64,000 nucleotides of DNA. It comes from Gamsiella multidivaricata (Eukaryota; Mortierellomycota; Mortierellomycetes; Mortierellales; Mortierellaceae). Position numbers and translations under genes: made by a program. Below are positions 1 through 11,597 of the stretch, in pieces. Below the pieces are notes generated by a model that was given only the letters and a program-made list of their open reading frames with translations, ran no database searches and had not been told where the DNA came from. The DNA lies in assembly GCF_025024155.1 (NCBI RefSeq), contig NW_026251742.1, positions 124,001-188,000 on the forward strand. The letters are read 5' to 3'. Position 1 is the first letter of the stretch, and each line of letters starts with the position of its first letter.

Positions 1-2430
1 GACCAGCGGCAATTCCTCACCAGGCGTATTGAGCGACCCTTTCCGCGCACCGTCGGATCCAGTCGGGTTCTCGTTATCAGCCTGTCTCGATACGAATCCA
101 ATCAAAATGCCCAAACTGCCGTTGACAAGTCCACCTGAGCCGCCACCCTGGTTCCGCAACAGCATCACCTGCGCATTCATTTTGAGCTGCAGTGTCGTCG
201 GTGCCAAACAGTTCTGCTCCATCTTCTCCTTCAGCGCACCACGATCCCTGGCCTGATAGACGACAGTCTTTCCTGGCAAGTTGTTCAACATCCGATTGTT
301 CGCTTCCTCCACCTGGTTTCTGAGCGGGAATCTATCCACCATGTAGCCAAAAAGATAAAACGATTACACTCTGTGGTCTCAAAAGGACAATCTCACTCCA
401 ACAAAGGTTTATCAGACCACTTACAATTCTGTCGGCCGCAGACCATCATTCGTCTTCAGGTCCCGAGTGAGGGTGCGGAAGCGATCTATTGTTGGAGGCG
501 ACATCAGGCCCAGTCGCATCTCGTTCAACATATCCGCAAAGGCTATTAAAATAAAGTAAATAAAATAAATAAAAAAGCAAGACAGATCAGTCGCATGTAT
601 TAGTACGCCATGAAACCCTCCATTCCTGACATCAACACAGTTATCAAGGTGAAAGCACTTACTCTGATCCTTCTGACGAAAGACTTGCTGCAGCTGGATT
701 GTCGTATGGATCGTCCTTGACCAAGATTCGCACTCGAAACAAAACTTCACGTTCCCGCTTTTATTGACCGGCGGCAGCTGAAAGAAGTCGCCCGTCAGGA
801 CCACCTGGATCCCCCCCCAGGGCCGATCGTCCTTACGAACAAACCTTGCCAACGCCTCCAGCTTGTCCATGAAATCCGCATCAATCATTGACACCTCATC
901 AATAATTAGCACCTTCGTATCCTGCCATCGTCGCACCGTCGTCAGATTTTTCCGGATCTTGGCCTGCAAAGCCGGCAATGCCTCCAATCCCAACCCCACG
1001 CCCGCAAACGAATGTAATGTACATCCTCCAATATTGCAGGCCGCGATCCCTGTCGAGGCTGTGACCGCAACGGCATCATCAGTCGATCCCCAATGGTCTG
1101 AGCCACCTCGCCGGTTGCTATATCTACTCCGCAGCTGATAGATCAGTTCCCGGAGAAGGACCGATTTTCCTGTTCCTGCAGATCCTGTAAAGAAGACATT
1201 CTTCTTGTAGTCCATGACTTGCTTCAACACGTGCTGCTGTTCCGCCGAAAGTAACATTCCGTCCTTAGTCATGTTCTTGGGATAGTCTGTTGCGCCGTAA
1301 GCCGATGATGAATCAAACAGACGTGCTCCTGCTGACCCCGGTGAAGAAGGTTGAGGTGCTGTGCGGTCTGAATCCTGGGTCTTATGGAACGAAGTCGTCC
1401 GCGACAGAGACGCCATTGATACTTTTGACGATACGTGGACGCCAGTCTGGAAGGTCGATATAGGCTGATAGCCAGTAATTGTCGGTGGAAGGACTCGTTT
1501 CCTGGTTCCGCCAACACTATACGCCGCAAAGTCTCCAGAACGCTTCTGACTGTAGCTCTGAACCTTGGCATGGAGTGATTGCTGTTGTGATGACTGCTGT
1601 GATCCACCGTTTGAGCTGCCCTGAGAAAGTGGTGGTGTTATTTCTGGGTCGTAGCCACCAAATCGACCCTGCATTCTATTGTCCAGACTTGTTGCCGAGA
1701 CGAATCCATCGTCTGAGAGTATAGATCCGGAAGAAACCAAGAGCGGGCGACTGGACGACAGATTTGAGTTTGATCCTGCTGCTGCCAGCTTGGCTGCTGA
1801 GCGGTATCCGACATCGGCCTTGGGACTGATCAGCTCTGATGCACGCGGGATCGGTTTTGTTCCTTTGGGCGTAGCCATCTGTTCCAGAAGTGACAGTTTT
1901 GGAGCCACCGTTGCTGTTGCTGGTAGCGATCCAGGTATCCTGGAAGCTGATGGGGACGTCGTTTCTGAAGGCTTTGGCGCTGGTGCGGAGGTATGGAGCT
2001 TGTAAGATGCCGAAGGCATCTTGAGCAATTCGTCCTCCGAGTCGCTGTTCAGATCAAGTGGCCGAATGATTGAACCGAGGCTGTTCTCCTCAATATACAT
2101 CGGTTCTTCAGATGTCTTTCGTTTCCTTTGTCCAGAGCTATGTTGGCTATTGTTGCCACCAACTTGGAGTGATTCGATGCGCTGTGGAACTGTGCTGACT
2201 CCATTCGATATTGGCTTTGTTGGTGGTTGCTGTTGCTCGTACTGGGACAATACTGACGGTGTGGAGGTTGTTGCCTTGAGGACATTGTCCTTGTTGTTGA
2301 GAATGGACATGTGGGACCGCAATGGGGCCGCGCTTTCCACTGTGAAAAGCGTCGCTGGTGAGGACGCCGAGAGGGGCTTGAAAGACAGCTTTGTCTGCAC
2401 CGGTTCCTTGGATTTCTTCTTTGGCGGCAT
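1..2430 (-). CDS. PIF1: PIF1-family 5'-3' DNA helicase, C-terminus cut by window edge
   Basis: Superfamily 1B helicase of the Pif1/Rrm3 group, which unwinds G-quadruplexes and aids replication and mitochondrial or telomeric DNA upkeep. Exons on the minus strand are 2430-663, 542-425 and 331-1 (continuing off the window); donors GTAAGT at 662 and 424, and all joins keep frame. Residues 1 to about 390 are Ser/Gln/Pro-rich and probably disordered, with a basic start (MPPKKKSK) and a PIP-box-like QTKLSFKP. The helicase core then shows Walker A GSAGTGKS, Walker B VLIIDEVSM, motif III GGIQVVLTGDFFQLPPV, and, across the second join, QLQQVFRQKDQTFADMLNEM. The third exon contains EEANNRMLNNLPG and VMLLRNQ, typical of the 2B region. 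The last motifs (V/VI) lie outside the window. Identification is firm; whether it is the Pif1 or the Rrm3 type cannot be told here. Confidence 0.95.
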
Positions 2431-2634
2431 GGTTGAGAGAGCGAGAGTACGAGAGAGCGAGAGAGCGGGAGAGCGAGGGAGCGGGGGAAAGTGGGATATT
2501 GTACAGGGGTGGATGTGTTTCCTGTTGCCAATGGTCGAGGAGTGGTCGAACGAATGGAGGAGAAAATGCGATGCCAGCCTAGCCCTACTGGACGCTCAAC
2601 AAAGGTAAACAAATCAAAATAAAAACGCGTTTGC

Positions 2635-2640
2635 CACTAA
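2635..2640. promoter_or_regulatory. ACGCGT (MCB-like) element upstream of the helicase gene
   Basis: Perfect MluI cell-cycle-box hexamer about 205 bp upstream of the PIF1 start codon and just downstream of the IML2-family stop. Such sites bind MBF/E2F-like G1/S regulators in fungi. The hexamer occurs several times in this window at about the frequency expected by chance, so this is suggestive only. Confidence 0.3.
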
Positions 2641-2729
2641 ATTTCTTGAAATGGCGGCGACTCGCGACCGTGTATGCGTAGAAAAAGATCTGTTGCGGAT
2701 TATTTATTAAGTAAGATAAACGCGCTGCT

Positions 2730-5269
2730 CTACTTGTCAGACTGAATGCTGCCTGCGTAGATGCCCGACTCTTTCAATCCGCCGTCTCCACCGGCAGCTG
2801 CAGCCCTAGCCGTCTCGATATCCAACATCCCACTATGAACCTTTAACAACACAAACAGCTCCAAACTGTTCCTACCCTTACCACCGACCAACGCAGGCAA
2901 GCCCAACAGATTCGTATTCGAGAGGCCCAGCAGATATTTGAACCGTGTCTGTGCCTCATCCAAACGGCCCTGATGAATCCAGACCTTGGCCTTGTAGTAG
3001 TGCGAGAAATAGTACGTGTATGTATCATCCTTGATCAGGGGCGCGTACCGGAACACCGTCTGGAAGGACTCGAGCGCCAGCTCACACATCTCACGATTAA
3101 AGGCCTCCTCGGGGAAGAACGCGATATGGTAGGCGACCAGGCCCTGGAGGAAGAAGGCCAAACAGTAATCGTCGTAAAAATTCTCGTAATCCGCGACGTT
3201 GCTGTCCTTGAGGATCTGGTTCTTGTTCGAAAACATGCCCGAGAGATATCTACCGGCTGAAGCCTCGATCGTTTGGTCCTTGGCCGCCAAGGGCTGGTCC
3301 TCACGGCTCTTCATCTTTTCGGGCAGCATCGCCTGGAGACGACGGACCTCCGTCGAGATGTTGGTCAGCGCTACTTGGAGGACCTTGGGCGGCATCATAT
3401 CGAATGTGTTCCACAACAACATGAAGTCGTAATTCGGCAAGAGCAGGTGTCCCTCCTTAATGTAGCGCTTGGACTTGCGAGCACAGAACGTCTCAAAGAA
3501 CAGGTTCATACCCGCGACCTTCTGCATCCCATCCTCGACCTTCGCCATCAGAGAGTCGATCTTCTTCTTTTCCGATTGTTTCCCGCGCTCGTACCCTGTG
3601 ATCGCGGTCAGGTACCGGAAGGCGCACTTTGACCACCGGCTCTCCTTCAGGAGCTGACGACTCTTCTCACAGGCCGTATCATGGTCTGTCTGCATCATCG
3701 CACACATCATCTCCTCAAAGACAAAGATGTGAGTCAAATTATGCCAATGCGGCTGCACCTTGGCCGAGTGATATGTCGCCACAGCCTCATCGAGTTTTGA
3801 AGTCACCTGGAGATGACGGCCCTTGAAGAAGAGGAAGAAGGGCGACTCGGGATAGAGCTCCAGGTTGTAGTCGTTGATCGTCTGCGCATAATTGAGATCG
3901 ATGTGGTTCATGGGGATGAACGACGAGATAATGACCTGGAAGATGACCGGGATCATATCACAGAACTGTCGCCGGATGCCGTCGTTCGCAGAAGACGCTA
4001 GGCGTTCAGCACGCTCCGCGGGTGTCTCTGGCGGGGCCATCGGATCCCAGTCACCACAGGCACCCAGCATGGCCATGCCCCAGTCGCGGTCCGAAGGGAA
4101 TCCAATAAACTGAAGCATCTTGACAATGACCTCGGGCATGAACGAGATGACAATGTTATAGAGCGAGTACGAGAGTGTGACTCCAGAGACGAGGTGCTCA
4201 TCAATCTGGTGACGATCAATATTTTTACCGGCACGGAGCTCAGACTCGACGCTGTCCATAAAGGACTTGAGGCCCTGGATGATCGTGAAGGCATGGCGCA
4301 GGTTGATACACTCCTCGACCACCATCCACACGTCGAGATGGTACAAGACACTGAGCAGCGAGCGCAGAATCGTTGCCTCGGCATAGATGAGTTCCTGTAA
4401 GCGCGCAAGGTATTCCGAAGGAATTCATGTTAGAGGGATGCTAAGGGAACCACAGATGCAAAGGATTGCTTGTAAAATTAACTAAGGCTCTGAATAATGT
4501 GTCGACTTACAGCATGTTTCTGTACGCGGTTCATACTCCTGAACGATCCCGCACCGATTGTGCCAACAACAAAGGATCCAACGGCCTTGACGGATCCCAA
4601 TCCAATCATAGAGCCCTTGCGCTGCTTGTTCGCAGTCTTAATCGCCTGCTCAAACGCCTTCATCCCCAGGTCGATCTCGTTTGGATCAAATGTCACCAAG
4701 GCCCGCAGTCCCTGAATAATGGCCTTTCCTAGGTCATAATACATAGCCCTCGGCTCCTTATCCTTGCTGTCCTTCTTCCCATCTGTCGTTGATGAGGCCG
4801 ACGAGTCCGATCTCTTGGCGTCCTTGATGGAGGGTACCGAGGATGAATTAACGCTCGAAAAATCATCGCCCTCTGCCTTCTTGTCGTCCTGAAGCTTCAA
4901 TCCGCTCAATGCCTCTGCAGCCTTTTGTGTCGCTGTTGAAGTGGACCCATTGCTGGTGTGACCACCTCCGTTCACTCGATGCTCCGTGACAGGGATTGGA
5001 CCCTTAGCCAGAATGGCCTCGCACTCGGCCATGTTTGAGTTCAGAAACAGGTCCAGGGCATGACGAAGAATAGCGAGGTCCTGGTTCAGTTGCTGTTCTT
5101 CGATCGAGTCTGGGATCTGGTTCTTATTCCACCGGATCAAATGACGGTAGTGGGGCACAGGCTTCTTGAGCTTCGGTGGTGGCTGTCGACGACGGGAGGT
5201 GTTGTAGGCGGGAAACCCTTCGCCCTGACTGAACTCGTCGTCTTTTTCGGTTTTGGCGCTTGGTGGCAT
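2730..5269 (-). CDS. IML2: IML2/TTC39-family outer-membrane or inclusion-clearance protein
   Basis: Two exons: 5269-4511 and 4394-2730, donor GTAAGT at 4510, acceptor TTACAG, both 3n in length, giving 807 residues. The family (IML2 in yeast, TTC39 in animals) consists of alpha-helical TPR-like proteins; yeast Iml2 is linked to lipid-droplet-aided clearance of protein inclusions. Residues about 1-60 are charged and proline-rich; about 60-100 hold the first conserved helix (DLAILRHALDLFLNSNMAEC); about 110-170 is a low-complexity Ser/Thr/Lys stretch. Conserved blocks then follow: the dipeptide join HA|ELIYAEATILR, VEECINLRHAFTIIQGLKSF, the ELYPESPFFLFFKGRHLQ repeat and a C-terminal TPR-like GLVAYHIAFFPEEAFNREM segment. 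The internal Met at 4346 is not the start. Family membership is confident; the cellular role is by family only. Confidence 0.82.
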
Positions 5270-6482
5270 GTTGATATAGTATAGAGTGTGCGGTCAATGA
5301 GCGAGAGCGGAAAAATATGAGGATGAGGAGCGATGTTCTACGCAGAGTGTGGGGAAGAAGAAAGGAGACGGATTGTGGAGAAGGGATATTCTGGAGAGGG
5401 AGGAAGGCAAGGAGGAGGGAGAGAGCGGAGTATTTATACGAAGAAGAAAAGGTAAGAGAACGATATGGAGACTTTACAGATTACTGGATACTGTGGGCGA
5501 AGGTTGGTGTGCGTTGGTGGCCGTGTGGGTTGTGAGCCGTGTGGGAGGAGGGAGGACGACGAATGGACCAAGGGACAGCGGGTATTTCCTTATCATTTCG
5601 TATATGTCATCCGCAACCAGACTTTTGAGTTTATTGCTCTCGAACAAAGTAAATGCTATTTGATGCTCACGGCGCACTGGTGTATGCGGCGAAGACCAAC
5701 TTGTTTGTCTCTGTATGACATGTAGACTACATGTGCATGCGGATATGCAAACGCAGCGCATTTCCATCCTAAACACAGGACCGAATGAATAAAACCGCTT
5801 GACTGAGCAACCTCTTGGAACCGTTCTCTCCGTTGCTTAGGCCTACTTGAACGCGGCTGATGAAATGAGGTTTGTCATGGCATCGCAGAGAGGAACACCA
5901 TCCGGTACCAAGTGCTGCATCTCTTTGGGAAGCTGTTTTGTTGTTGTTTCCTTCATTCATTCATCTCAGATAAAGCGGGGACCCTTCCTGCCAAGACCGA
6001 TAGCACAACGCTGCATAGCGCATTAATGCACGAGGGCAAAATCAACCGCTAGCAAGCATATCTCTTCCTCGTTTACTGTGTACTAAACATGATTAGTATC
6101 ATGAACGCATTACTTCATGGGTGCAAGCGACGTGCTTTTAGACCACAACTGAAGGCGATGTTGGCGATGGGCGATGGTTATTGTGGAGTCTAGTAGCAGT
6201 AGGTCGCACACAATAAACTAAAGACACGTCTCGCATGTGAAGAGCGCGGCCGCACCGCGGTTCGCATCAGCCCTAAAGCCAACAGAGCAGTCGAACCCAA
6301 ACAGGTTTCCTTTTTTATTATTTTCATAGGCGTTGTAACGTAATAATACTCCCTCTTTCAGCAACTACTCCCGCCTACTGCACTTGAATGGGTGTCAACT
6401 GCCAACATGCGCATTAGCAGCGTCTCTTTACTCTCAATTGCTAATTGTGTTTTATGGTCCCCGACCCTCACCCACATTCGCC
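5270..6482. other. Intergenic, no supported gene
   Basis: About 1.2 kb. The first 250 bp are purine-rich on the plus strand, that is CT-rich in the sense of the IML2-family gene, as expected of its promoter and leader. The rest holds short unrelated open frames and AT-rich sequence. No RNA gene or repeat was recognised. Confidence 0.5.
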
Positions 6483-8118
6483 CTAAACATTGTGCCTAGG
6501 TTCGCTTTCCTGCTCCTGCTCCACGCGGCGTAGATATCCCCTTGGCGGCCACGTTCTACCACCGCATCCCCGTTTCTCCCCACAGCCCTCCTCTTCCTTA
6601 TTCCCCTGCATCCTCTCGCGTTCCCTCTGTCTCTCCTCCCGTCGCCGACGCCACGCGCTTGGATACTGCTGATCATGATACCGATGGAACACCATTCGAG
6701 CGCGATGCGGATCCTCATCCTGCGCCTGTCCCTTGGCCACATCCCTGGTAGGGTCTACGGCATTGGCTCTCCTGGATGAACCGAACGCCTCTCGACCCTC
6801 CGCGGTGTCCTCGGCAGGACCACCATTATACACAAACCCGTACGCCGCCGCCGTGGCCTCACGCTGTCTCGCCTCGATCTCCCTAAGCTCTTGACGGCGC
6901 TCCTGTCGTTCTCGATGTCTCTCTTGACGCCCCTCCCTACGCTCCGTACGCTCCTGACGACGCTGGGCCCAGCGTTCACGGATACTCGATCGCAGCTGCA
7001 CATCCGGTTCTGCATCATTCGGTTCTCGCTGGTCCTGCAGCTGTTGATGCTTCTGAATGAGAGCGGCAGAAGCAGCAGCAGTGGGAGGAGGAGAAACAGG
7101 GGAATTCGAGGCGGATTTGTTCTTGCGCGTAACAGATTCCTGAACAGATCCGTCTGGATGCGTGATCCGGACGCGGGTCTCGGCTATGCCTGTCTCGCGG
7201 TTCAGGGTCACGGTCTTGGACTCGACAATCCCATCAGGCCGGGTGATCGTCGTCTGTGTAAAGGTCTAGCGCACAACAGAATGAAGGGGAAAAAAAGACA
7301 ATGATGTTAGCAGGAGTAAATATCATAGTGTTGAATGGAGTCGAAACCTGATTACATTCTTCGCTATGGTTATATGTTACCTGTCCGTGTTCCAAGGATC
7401 GATGCCTTGGTGGCCACGATCGACGACCGTGTTCAGCTCCGTGGTTTGCAACAACAGCTGCGTCTCCGCTCACCTGGCTCTGTTTGTCCAGAGTAACATC
7501 CTTGGCTTTGTTGACCTGCATTTCCTTCTCTAGTTCCATACTGGTATCGTTATTGGTATTGTTTGCAGAGGCGACAACTGCGGCCGTGGCAAGTGCGATG
7601 GCATGATCAAGATCCGTATTAGCTCGCGAAGGTGCTGGAATTACAGCCGGCGCGGTCGGATGTTCATGCACGCTTGGCTTCACAGCACGAACCGCAGCCG
7701 ATTCGTCCGCTCTGCTTTCCTGAACCTTTGCTCCCTCACTCGTCTGCAAATTGCCTTGATAATGACCTGCATCCACTTCCCCAGAATTAAGCCGTCGCGT
7801 AGTCGGCTCTTCCTGCATAGTATGCAGCAGCCAGCTCATCACACTCGAAGGCATCACAGCCGTGGTGGTCACCGTCAATGGCATCTTTCCTCGCACTGCG
7901 TCGCGACCACCCTGCTGCTTGCTGATGCCAGTGCTCCCGTATGTGTTATGATCATGGTCTTGTCCAAGGTTCCTAGGCGCTACCTCCGAGATCTCCTCGA
8001 CCGTGATCTTGTATCGCTTCAATGGACTATTTATGTCCGATGGGACCCAGGCAGTGACGGTATCAGCCGGCAAGGACACCTGAATGGATGGCGTCGACAT
8101 CGAATGCAACTGCTCTGA

Positions 8119-8155
<37 letters not shown>

Positions 8156-8445
8156 AGCATCTTGGACGACCTGGCGATGGCCTCTGCAGCCATCTGTTTT
8201 TCCATCGCCTCGATTTCTCGTGTCAGAGACCCGAACCCACCGAAGAAGATGGAACTCTGCAGGGTATCGATGAGAGAGTGGCCAGGTGGGCGCTGTGGAC
8301 GCGAAAGTTGGTTCTTTATCTGCTGCTGCTCCTGTTTCTTGGCATGTTCAAGGCGCGGGGCAGAATCTTGGAGCGGACACGACGAAGACGAGGAAGAAGA
8401 AAAGGACTTGATGTCCCCTGAAGGGGCCACGTAGATTGTGAACAT
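6483..8445 (-). CDS. Unknown protein with polyglutamine tract and HAX1/MLF-like beta repeat
   Basis: Two exons, 8445-7381 and 7265-6483 (donor GTAACA, acceptor GCTAG), give 615 residues in one frame. Visible parts: an N-terminal Ser run; SIFFGGFGSLTREIEAMEKQ around residues 65-85; a run of ten or more glutamines encoded almost purely by CAG (8121-8157); a long polar region; then, spanning the join, TFTQTTITRPDGIVESKTVT followed by RVRITHPDGSVQESVTRK, alternating strands each closed by a DG turn. That pattern recalls the C-terminal parts of HAX1, MLF and DNAJB6-type proteins but is too short to assign. After this comes a strongly charged Arg/Glu/Gln helix and a DPTRDV/PSAWRRRR tail. I do not recognise an orthologue; function unknown. 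Confidence 0.7.
8121..8157 (+). repeat. Trinucleotide (CTG/CAG)n tract
   Basis: Uninterrupted TGC/CTG triplets on the plus strand encode the glutamine run of the minus-strand gene at 6483-8445. Near-pure codon use, without CAA interruptions, suggests a length-variable microsatellite. Confidence 0.85.
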
Positions 8446-8699
8446 GGTTCGGTGCTTACACGTAGGCTGTGGGTGCCCTTTCTTTTATAATACTGAAGTG
8501 AAAGTCGCAACAAGGAAGTGGTTTGGGTGTTGGGAACAAAAAAAAAAAAAGGGAGCTCATGGATTTTTTATTTGCAAGAGAGGTGTCGTCCTCGCCGCCA
8601 AAATAGGCAATTTTTATTTAACGCCAAGCTGCCTGAACAATTACACCTACACAAGAAGTCATCTCGAGGCCAAAGTACACATACGGGCTCCCCGGGTTA

Positions 8700-10343
8700 C
8701 TACATTGAGAAGTCACCGCCTCCAAAGCTACTAAAGTCTATATAGCCTGCATCAATACTCGTGAAGTCTACAGAGCTTGCATCAACACTCGTGAAGTCCA
8801 GCGACGAGGATCCGTTATCCAATCCGGACGACAGCCCAGCCTGGGACAACCAATCCCCTGATTGATCCAGACCTTCACCTCCACTACCACCGCCTCCTCC
8901 ATCTTGCTGCTGTTGAAGCATCTCAAAGTATGACTGTGCATCTGACTCTCCGTCTGAAGAGTTATCCTGGTTCCCTTGATGATGATGGTGATGATGATGA
9001 GTAGTATGATGATGCGGTGGACGCTGGTGTGGATGATAATGGTGATATTGTGTATGCTGGACTTGCTGGCTCAAAATTCTGCCAAATGAACCGTAGAGCT
9101 TATTGGCATTATTATAATAAACAGCATCTGTACCGTAGTTATTCTCCGGAGTTGGCGGTGGACTAGCCAGTACTGATGTTTGTGGGTAGGATGAAGTCTG
9201 GACAAAGACAACTTGGGGCTGTGATATATGTTGCGACGACGCGGTAGCGATCTGAAGAGGCGGAGGCGAGACCAACACCGACTGTGATTGTGTTGCCACC
9301 AGTACTGGGGGTGGTGCTTGCTGTTGCAATGGCGACGATATTAGGACTGGAGGTCCGACTGTCGTGATCATCACGCTACCATTGCTGCTCCCAGGACTGA
9401 TTGTGCTATATCTTTTAGTGCCGCCACTGCCATAAGCTGGTCCTGTCATTGTCTGGATCTGTGTCGTGCGGGTCGCGTGAATTTTCCTGCATGGTGCATT
9501 GGCAGACGGGAGTTGAGCTCCGCATTGCTGACACTTGTAGTGTACAACCAGTCCTGGTGTTGGCGCAGGTGCAGGTGCTAGTGCTGGCTGCAAATACACG
9601 GGCCTTGGTGCGACTTGAACAGGGACCTGCGCAGGGATTTGGACGTGCATAGGCTGAAACTGCTGCGTCGGTCGAGCATAGACTGTTGTTGTCACAGGCG
9701 CTGGTCTCACGGTATGGTGAACAACATGTTGTTGGTAGGGTTGGTAGTGCTGCTGCTGAGGCTGTGGTTGCGACGGATGTTGCTGAGGCTGTGGATGCTG
9801 CTGGACATGCTGAGGTGGATACTGAGGTTGCGGCTGATACGGTTGCTGGTGATGCTGGTGCTGATGCTGATGCTGATGCTGGTGCTGATGCTGATGCTGG
9901 CGCTGGTGCTGGTGGGGGATGGTAGCATGGCTAACTGACGGTGCGACATGCAGTCCAGGCGCTGCATGTGTAGCCGGTCTGTACACCACAGGAGCTGGCG
10001 CCGGAACCAGCATCGGCACCAGAGTTAAATTTTGTGCCTGCTGCTGTTTGGCTGCAATTGCCTGCGCAAATGCCTGGTGCTGTGGCTGTTGCTGTTGCTG
10101 CGGAAGATAATGAGCCGTAAACGCACTTCTGGGATCTCGGTATTCCGGCGATGGCAAAGACTGTGGGTTCTTGGAATGTACGGTCTGTGACGGCGGCTGT
10201 TGACCCTGACCCTGAGCGACGTATTGAGGTGCGCCTCCTGCAGACAAGGGAGGAACAGCCATGACGGACGAATAAGACGGTGGTGCTATTTGTGGATTGT
10301 TAGTGGGAGGCCGGTAAACCACAGGCGCATTGTCATCAGGCAT
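8700..10343 (-). CDS. Gln/Pro/His-rich protein of unknown function
   Basis: Single open frame of 547 residues. Most of it is low complexity: PPSY-like start, Q- and P-rich segments, a His/Gln alternating run encoded at about 9849-9912, and a second His run at about 8975-9010. One short island looks structured, VVHYKCQQCGAQLPSANAPC near residue 275, with three close cysteines and a following RKIH. The C-terminus holds an irregular tandem repeat of the form (L/V/I)DFTS(V/I)DA, four units, ending SSFGGGDFSM; acidic-aromatic repeats like this resemble activation domains. A transcriptional regulator is possible but no DNA-binding domain is visible. An upstream coding exon cannot be excluded. Confidence 0.65.
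   Translation of the reverse strand: MPDDNAPVVYRPPTNNPQIAPPSYSSVMAVPPLSAGGAPQYVAQGQGQQPPSQTVHSKNPQSLPSPEYRDPRSAFTAHYLPQQQQQPQHQAFAQAIAAKQQQAQNLTLVPMLVPAPAPVVYRPATHAAPGLHVAPSVSHATIPHQHQRQHQHQHQHQHQHQHQHHQQPYQPQPQYPPQHVQQHPQPQQHPSQPQPQQQHYQPYQQHVVHHTVRPAPVTTTVYARPTQQFQPMHVQIPAQVPVQVAPRPVYLQPALAPAPAPTPGLVVHYKCQQCGAQLPSANAPCRKIHATRTTQIQTMTGPAYGSGGTKRYSTISPGSSNGSVMITTVGPPVLISSPLQQQAPPPVLVATQSQSVLVSPPPLQIATASSQHISQPQVVFVQTSSYPQTSVLASPPPTPENNYGTDAVYYNNANKLYGSFGRILSQQVQHTQYHHYHPHQRPPHHHTTHHHHHHHQGNQDNSSDGESDAQSYFEMLQQQQDGGGGGSGGEGLDQSGDWLSQAGLSSGLDNGSSSLDFTSVDASSVDFTSIDAGYIDFSSFGGGDFSM
9849..9912. repeat. Imperfect GCTGGT/GCTGAT hexamer repeat
   Basis: About ten hexamer units that encode alternating Gln and His in the minus-strand frame of the gene at 8700-10343. 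Confidence 0.8.
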
Positions 10344-11597
10344 GCTGCTATCAAATCCGTTTCTGGCGGCCCCTTTGCGATAAAAGGTTCGGTTATCGGG
10401 CTTAGTGGACGTGGGTCCTTCTTGGTGTCTAAGATAGTGGTAGCGTGGACAGCCGCTTCCCTTCTTTGGAGTCAGAGATGTCCTTTTTAGCTTATTTATT
10501 TGGCGGTGCCTGGGTCAGAACCTGCGGTTGGATGGACAGAGGGGAATAATATTAATAGCTGTTTTAGCAAGAGGATGCCATCACTTTCATGGATTCCAGA
10601 ACCCAGTGCTGTTATGCCTTTTCTACTCCAGAAGGGATGCGGGCATAACAAGGAAATAAGAAAAAGTGCCAGGAAAAGGTTAAAAAAAAAAGGAATGAAT
10701 GTTGTTTTTCTCCCATCCCGCGCACCATGGTGTTTTTTTCTTTTGTTGTTTTGGCATTTGTGAACCACAGGCACATCCAGGCCTCAAGCTGAGGTAAGGG
10801 AGGGGCTATGCAAGGCAGCAAATTGACTCGTAGACATTATTGCATTGAGAAACAGGGAAAAAGTACCTTTCTGGCAGCCGTGTGTTATTTATTGCTCACA
10901 TGTAAGCGAGGACGCGCGCCCTACGCACTTCTAAGAAAGCGTGCGATTAGGATTGTCATGGTAGACTGGGCTACAAAGATTCGGTCAACACCAACGCATA
11001 TTTCAACTCCAGCTGAGGCACTTGGAGCATAAAATGCGTTCAAAAATGACACTGCTTGAACGCATTTTTTTATCTGCTCTCGTAGGCATCAAGGCTGCCA
11101 CCCATACCTAGCTGCTTTCTTTCCTCATCCAGTTTGGATGCATTTTCATAAAAAACCGATTGATCTCCTTCATGTAATAAGATGTATACGGTATGGTATT
11201 TTTTTATGTTCGTTCCAGTGTATCATGTAAAAAAAAATGAAAAAGGCAAGCAAAGGTACGAGCGCAAGAGGATGAAATTTGCGGTTGCCGGGAGCGGATG
11301 GCACGACAGAAAATGAAAAAGAGAGGTAGTAATAAAATAAAAAGACATGATATGATTGAAAGTATTATGGTATTTGATGGGATGGGGGAGAGAGTTTTTG
11401 TTTTTTTAAACCGCAAGTGAGGAGGAAGAGGAGAATGTTGGATATAGGACGTAGAGAATGACAACAAGAACGCAAGAAGACATAAAACGCACACACACAA
11501 AAAAAAAACCAGCTATGACCCTAATTGCAAACCGTAGTGGGACCCACAAGCCCGACCAGGTAGCATCCACCTCCGTCGTCCCATTCCCCTTTCTCCT
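10344..11597. other. Intergenic, no supported gene
   Basis: 1.25 kb between the Gln/Pro-rich gene start and the CYRI stop. It holds several A- and T-runs (for example 10681-10690 and 11228-11237) and short open frames without recognisable protein features; the right half should include the CYRI 3' untranslated region. Confidence 0.5.
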
